Shown one piece after another: positions 56,876 to 60,257 of a DNA stretch of 60,257 nt. Origin of the DNA: DASUAS01 sp036271015 (GTDB lineage Bacteria; Actinomycetota; Acidimicrobiia; IMCC26256; DASPTH01); assembly GCA_036271015.1 (NCBI GenBank), contig DATBBL010000184.1:1-60257 (forward strand). The letters are read 5' to 3'. Each line of letters starts with the position of its first letter. Position 1 is the first letter of the stretch. The notes under the pieces are model-generated. The model was given only the letters and a program-made list of their open reading frames with translations, was not told where the DNA came from and searched no databases. The translations under genes and the position numbers were made by a program.

Positions 56876-58030
56876 GTGTTGCGTTACCTGACCGCCGGTG
56901 AGTCCCACGGCCCCGCGCTGACGGTGGTCGTCGAGGGGCTCCCCGCGGGCCTCCCGGTCACCGTCGACCAGATCGGTGACGAGCTCGCCCGCCGCCGGCT
57001 CGGCTTCGGGCGCGGTCCCCGCATGCGCTTCGAGCGCGACGACGTCGAACTCCTCGGCGGCGTCCGCCACGGCCTCACCCTCGGCTCCCCGGTCGCCATC
57101 GTCATCCACAACACCGAGTGGCCGAAGTGGCAGGAGGAGATGTCGCCCGCCCCGGGAGCCACCGAGAAGCCCCTGCACCAGCCCCGGCCCGGCCACGCCG
57201 ACCTGGTGGGGATGCAGAAGTACGGCTTCGACGACGCCCGCAACGTGCTCGAGCGGGCCAGCGCCCGCGAGACCGCGGCCCGGGTGGCCGCGGGGACGCT
57301 GGCCAAGCTCCTCCTCGCCCGGCTCGGCACCGAGATCGTGAGCCACGTGATCCAGATGGGCGCGGTGCGCGCCATGCGGGGGCTCCGGCCGACCCCGGCC
57401 GACCTCGCCACCGTCGACGACTCCCCGGTGCGCTGCTTCGACCCCGAGGCCGAGGCGGACATGATCCGCGAGGTCGAGGCGGCAGCCAAGGTCGGCGACT
57501 CGCTCGGGGGCGTGGTCGAGGTCCTCGGCTACGGCGTGCCGCCCGGGCTGGGCTCGCACGTGCACTGGGACCGCAAGGTCGACGGTCTGCTGGCGCAGGC
57601 ACTGATGAGCATCCAGGCGATGAAGGGCGTCGAGATCGGCGACGGCTTCGAGGTCGCCGGCGTCCGCGGCAGCGACGCCCACGACGAGATCCTCTGGGAC
57701 GACGACGCCGGCGAGTACACCCGCGGCTCGACGCGCGCCGGCGGGACCGAGGGCGGCATGACCACCGGCGGGCTCCTCGTGGCGCGGGTCGCGATGAAGC
57801 CGTTGGCCACGCTCAATCGCCCGGTGCTGAAGACCGTCGACACCACCACCAAGGAGGAGACGGTCTCGTTCAAGGAGCGCACCGACGTCACCGCGGTGCC
57901 CGCGTCGGGCGTCGTCGCCGAGACGATGACCGCGCTCGTCCTCGCGCAGGAGGCCACCCGCAAGTTCGGCGGCGACTCCCTCGAGGAGCTCGTGCGCAAC
58001 CACGCCGCGTACGTCGCGTCGCTGCGGTAA
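56876..58030 (+). CDS. aroC: Chorismate synthase
   Basis: 384 residues, GTG start with GGAGG upstream. FMN-dependent enzyme converting EPSP to chorismate. Signatures: MLRYLTAGESHGPALTVVVEGLPAGLPV, RPGHADLVGMQKYGFDDARNVLERASARETAARVAAG and DKKEETVSFK-like segment TTTKEETVSFKERTDVTAVPASGVVAE. The length and the HADL/ARET motifs fit the bacterial form. The -10 hexamer at 56844 gives aroCKBQ their own promoter apart from the alaS-aroE run. Confidence 0.97.
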   Translation: MLRYLTAGESHGPALTVVVEGLPAGLPVTVDQIGDELARRRLGFGRGPRMRFERDDVELLGGVRHGLTLGSPVAIVIHNTEWPKWQEEMSPAPGATEKPLHQPRPGHADLVGMQKYGFDDARNVLERASARETAARVAAGTLAKLLLARLGTEIVSHVIQMGAVRAMRGLRPTPADLATVDDSPVRCFDPEAEADMIREVEAAAKVGDSLGGVVEVLGYGVPPGLGSHVHWDRKVDGLLAQALMSIQAMKGVEIGDGFEVAGVRGSDAHDEILWDDDAGEYTRGSTRAGGTEGGMTTGGLLVARVAMKPLATLNRPVLKTVDTTTKEETVSFKERTDVTAVPASGVVAETMTALVLAQEATRKFGGDSLEELVRNHAAYVASLR

Positions 58031-58036
58031 CGCGTC

Positions 58037-58564
58037 ATGGCTGCACGGCACCTCGTGCTGATCGGGTTGATGGGCGCGGGCAAGACGACGGTGGGTGAGC
58101 GCTGCGCCGAGCTCCTGCACCGGCCGTTCCTCGACACCGACCAGCTGGTCGAGGCCAACACGCGGATGGGTGTCGCCGACATTTTCCGGCACCATGGCGA
58201 GCAGCAGTTCCGCGTGCTCGAGCGCGACGCGGTCGCCGACGCGTGCGCGTCGCCCGAACCGCTCGTGATCGCGTGCGGTGGCGGCGCGGTGCTCGACCCC
58301 GAGAACCGCCGCCGGCTGCGCGCGTGCGGCCTCGTCGTGTGGTTGCGGGCGTCGCCCGCAGTCCTCGGCACCCGCGTCGAGACCGGCGTCGACCGTCCCC
58401 TGCTCGCGGGGGCGGCGCCCCCGCTGGCCACCCTGGAGCGCCTGAGCGCGCAACGGGAGCCCGCCTACGAGGCCGCCGCCGAGGTGCAGGTCGACACCGA
58501 GGATCGCAGCGTCGACGAGGTCGCGGCCGCCGTGGTCGAGGAGTACGCGTCGTGGAACGGGTGA
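58037..58564 (+). CDS. aroK: Shikimate kinase
   Basis: 175 residues. P-loop LIGLMGAGKTTVGERCAELL, shikimate-binding Asp and Arg (FLDTDQLVEANTRMGVADIFRHHGEQQFRVLER), the VIACGGGAVL motif and the lid Arg (GVDRPLL) are all visible. It phosphorylates shikimate with ATP. The start lies 6 bases after aroC, and the 3' end overlaps aroB. The order aroC-aroK-aroB-aroQ is the common actinobacterial one. Confidence 0.96.
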   Translation: MAARHLVLIGLMGAGKTTVGERCAELLHRPFLDTDQLVEANTRMGVADIFRHHGEQQFRVLERDAVADACASPEPLVIACGGGAVLDPENRRRLRACGLVVWLRASPAVLGTRVETGVDRPLLAGAAPPLATLERLSAQREPAYEAAAEVQVDTEDRSVDEVAAAVVEEYASWNG

Positions 58565-59646
58565 CGGTCGCGCTCCCGGACACCCCCTACGACGTCGTCG
58601 TCGGCGACGGTGCACTCGCGGACGCGGGCACGCTGCTCGCCGGGCGCCGCCGGGTCGCGGTCGTGAGCCAGCCCGGTGTCGCCGACTTCCACGCGCCGGC
58701 GCTGACCGCCGCCCTCCAGCGAGCGGGGGCGACCACCGATCTGTTCCTGATGGGGGAGGGCGAGGGCGCCAAGTCGCTCGCCACCGTCGACGACCTGTGC
58801 TCGCGCCTCGCCGCCTGGGGTCTCCTGCGCGACGACGCCGTCATCGCCCTGGGCGGGGGAGTGGTGGGCGACACCGCGGGCTTCGCCGCGTCGGTGTACC
58901 ACCGCGGCGTCAGCGTGGTGCAGGCACCGACGACGCTGCTCGCGCAGGTCGACGCCGCCATCGGCGGCAAGACCGCGGTCAACCTCCCCGAGGGCAAGAA
59001 CCTGGTCGGCGCCTTCCATCAGCCGCTCGCGGTCTACGCCGACGTGAGCACGCTCGCCACGCTGCCGCCGCGTGAGTACCGCGCCGGGCTGGGTGAGATC
59101 GCGAAGTACGCGTTGATGCCCGGTGGTGAGCGCGTCGCCACCCTCGTCCACGAGCGTGCGGCGGCGGTCGTCGCGCGCGACGTCGACGTGCTCACCGAGC
59201 TCGTGGCCGCGTGCGCGGCGATGAAGGCCCACGTCGTCGCGGCCGATCCGCTCGAGCGCACCGGCCTCCGCGCGACGTTGAACCTCGGCCACACCCTGGG
59301 GCACGCGCTGGAGTCGGTCGGCGGCTACGAGCTCCTGCACGGTGAGGCGGTGGCGGTGGGTCTCGTGTTCGCGGGTGCGTTGGCGGGCGCGCTCGAGCGC
59401 ATCGACGGCGAGGCCGTCGCGCACCACCGCAACGTCGTCGCCGCGCTCGACCTCCCCACCGCGGTGCCGGGCCCGGCCGACCCCGAGGCGTTGCTGGCCT
59501 CGATGCGCCGCGACAAGAAGGCGGTGGGCGGCCTCACCTTCGTGCTGCCGGGCCCGATGGGCCTGGAGACCGTCCACGACCCGGATGCGCGCGCGATCGA
59601 CGTCGCCTTCCGAGCGGTCGGGGTGTCGACCGGTGTGGGAGGCTGA
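58552..59646 (+). CDS. aroB: 3-dehydroquinate synthase
   Basis: 364 residues from the GTG at 58552 (VERVTVAL). A second GTG at 58561 makes the usual GTGA overlap with the aroK stop and is an equally good start. NAD-binding segment MGEGEGAKSLATVDDLCSRLAAWGLLRDDAVIALGGGVVGDTAGFAAS, the metal and substrate motifs QAPTTLLAQVDAAIGGKTAVNLPEGKNLVGAFHQP, and the histidine ligands in LNLGHTLGHALE and LLHGEAVAVG are intact. It makes dehydroquinate from DAHP. Confidence 0.96.
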   Translation: MERVTVALPDTPYDVVVGDGALADAGTLLAGRRRVAVVSQPGVADFHAPALTAALQRAGATTDLFLMGEGEGAKSLATVDDLCSRLAAWGLLRDDAVIALGGGVVGDTAGFAASVYHRGVSVVQAPTTLLAQVDAAIGGKTAVNLPEGKNLVGAFHQPLAVYADVSTLATLPPREYRAGLGEIAKYALMPGGERVATLVHERAAAVVARDVDVLTELVAACAAMKAHVVAADPLERTGLRATLNLGHTLGHALESVGGYELLHGEAVAVGLVFAGALAGALERIDGEAVAHHRNVVAALDLPTAVPGPADPEALLASMRRDKKAVGGLTFVLPGPMGLETVHDPDARAIDVAFRAVGVSTGVGG

Positions 59647-59651
59647 GGCAC

Positions 59652-60098
59652 GTGCCCACGCCGACCATCCTCCTGCTCTCGGGACCGAACCTGAACCTGC
59701 TCGGCGACCGCGAACCCGAGATCTACGGCACGACCACGCTCGCCGACCTGGTCGAGCTGGCCACCAAGACCGCCGCCGACCACGGCTACGAGCTCGAGCA
59801 CGTGCAGTCGAACCACGAGGGCGACCTCGTCGACGCCATCCACCGTGCGCGCGCCAGGTGTGCGGCGATCGTCATCAACGCCGGCGCCTTCACCCACTAT
59901 TCGTTTGCGCTCGCCGACGCCCTCGCCACCTTCGACGGGGTCAAGGTCGAGCTGCACATCTCCAATCCCGAGGCGCGGGAGCACTGGCGTCACGACTCGG
60001 TGATCTCGCCGTACATGACCGCCACCATGGCGGGGTTCGGTGCCGCCGGGTACCGCCTCGCGGTGGAGGGCGCGGTCGCCAAAGTGGAGGCCACATGA
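59652..60098 (+). CDS. aroQ: Type II 3-dehydroquinate dehydratase
   Basis: 148 residues, GTG start. Small dodecameric enzyme of the type II class: LLLSGPNLNLLGDREPEIYGTTTL carries the catalytic Tyr and Arg region, QSNHEGDLVDAIHRA the substrate loop, INAGAFTHYSFALADAL the Asn/His pair, and VELHISNPEAREHWRHDSVISP the His and Arg anion site. It dehydrates dehydroquinate to dehydroshikimate, the substrate of AroE. The stop overlaps the pepQ-like start (ATGA). Confidence 0.96.
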   Translation: MPTPTILLLSGPNLNLLGDREPEIYGTTTLADLVELATKTAADHGYELEHVQSNHEGDLVDAIHRARARCAAIVINAGAFTHYSFALADALATFDGVKVELHISNPEAREHWRHDSVISPYMTATMAGFGAAGYRLAVEGAVAKVEAT

Positions 60099-60257
60099 CC
60101 GTCGTCGCTCTCGACCAACTGCCCGCGATGGACGTGGCCGGCCGTGTCGCACGCGTGCGCGACCGGTTCGACGAGGCCGGCGTCGACGCCCTGCTCGTCA
60201 CCCACCTCCCCAACGTGCGCTACCTCACCGGCTTCACCGGCAGCTCCGCGATGCTGC
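60095..60257 (+). CDS. Xaa-Pro peptidase (PepQ-like), 3' end outside window
   Basis: The first 54 codons of a gene cut by the right edge. The visible part (MTVVALDQLPAMDVAGRVARVRDRFDEAGVDALLVTHLPNVRYLTGFTGSSAML) is the N-terminal creatinase/prolidase domain, with the hallmark NVRYLTGFTGSSA. The catalytic metal-binding half is outside the window. The position after aroQ matches the aroQ-pepQ-efp-nusB order of actinobacteria. It is coupled to aroQ by ATGA. Confidence 0.85.
   Translation, partial: MTVVALDQLPAMDVAGRVARVRDRFDEAGVDALLVTHLPNVRYLTGFTGSSAML

Overview
This 60.3 kb window is a gene-dense, very high-GC chromosomal segment of an actinobacterium. The evidence is DivIVA, an L-cysteine ligase for mycothiol synthesis (mshC), an NADPH:F420 reductase, a PimA/phosphatidylinositol-mannoside block, and a gene order that matches the Actinomycetota core in several places (thrS-HIT-pgsA-acyltransferase-pimA; pdxS-pdxT-yebC-ruvCAB-yajC-secDF-relA-hisS-aspS; alaS-ruvX-mltG-aroE-prepilin peptidase-aroCKBQ-pepQ). 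Class Acidimicrobiia is a plausible home, but this is an inference from gene style, not a demonstrated placement. I saw no tRNA or rRNA genes, insertion sequences, prophage or CRISPR array.

Layout. 1-6.6 kb: 3' end of divIVA, then ileS on the minus strand, then a divergent dksA/traR-like gene, lspA and an RluA-family pseudouridine synthase. 6.6-9.7 kb: a small exported protein divergent from an OmpR/EnvZ-type two-component pair, followed by an Rrf2 regulator. 9.8-20 kb: a phosphodiesterase, dnaE, an AbiEi/DUF559 protein bracketed by palindromic elements, npdG, mshC, thrS and a HIT hydrolase. 20.1-26.4 kb: an accessory block that interrupts the usual HIT-pgsA adjacency. It holds a membrane protein, a small secreted protein, a thioester-domain adhesin with an LAFTG sorting signal, a Pro/Thr-rich membrane-anchored protein and an EF-G-like GTPase. 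26.6-29.4 kb: phospholipid and PIM synthesis. 29.5-36.2 kb: lemA, an HtpX-like protease, a DUF3048 lipoprotein, PLP synthase, yebC, and a coupled trio (flavin/F420-type oxidoreductase, MocA-like, CoxG-like). 36.3-47.2 kb: ruvCAB, yajC-secDF, relA, hisS, aspS. 47.3-50.8 kb: an ECF sigma factor with a membrane partner, rarA and two small membrane genes. 50.8-60.3 kb: alaS, ruvX, mltG and the shikimate genes, ending in the start of a pepQ-like gene.

Two organisational features recur. First, at least ten genes have a TAnnnT hexamer only 6-7 bases before the start codon and no Shine-Dalgarno sequence, which indicates leaderless mRNAs. Second, genes inside operons are mostly joined by 4-base stop/start overlaps (ATGA, GTGA, TTGA), which indicates translational coupling.

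The least explained sequences are: a 205-bp array of 42-bp GAWTC-rich repeats closed by perfect 16-bp inverted repeats at the ruvX-mltG junction, where the mltG reading frame also appears broken; two 50-bp palindromes on either side of the AbiEi/DUF559 gene; a duplicated start region between thrS and the HIT gene; and a dksA-like gene whose zinc finger lacks one cysteine. I found no clear multi-gene system of a wholly new kind.
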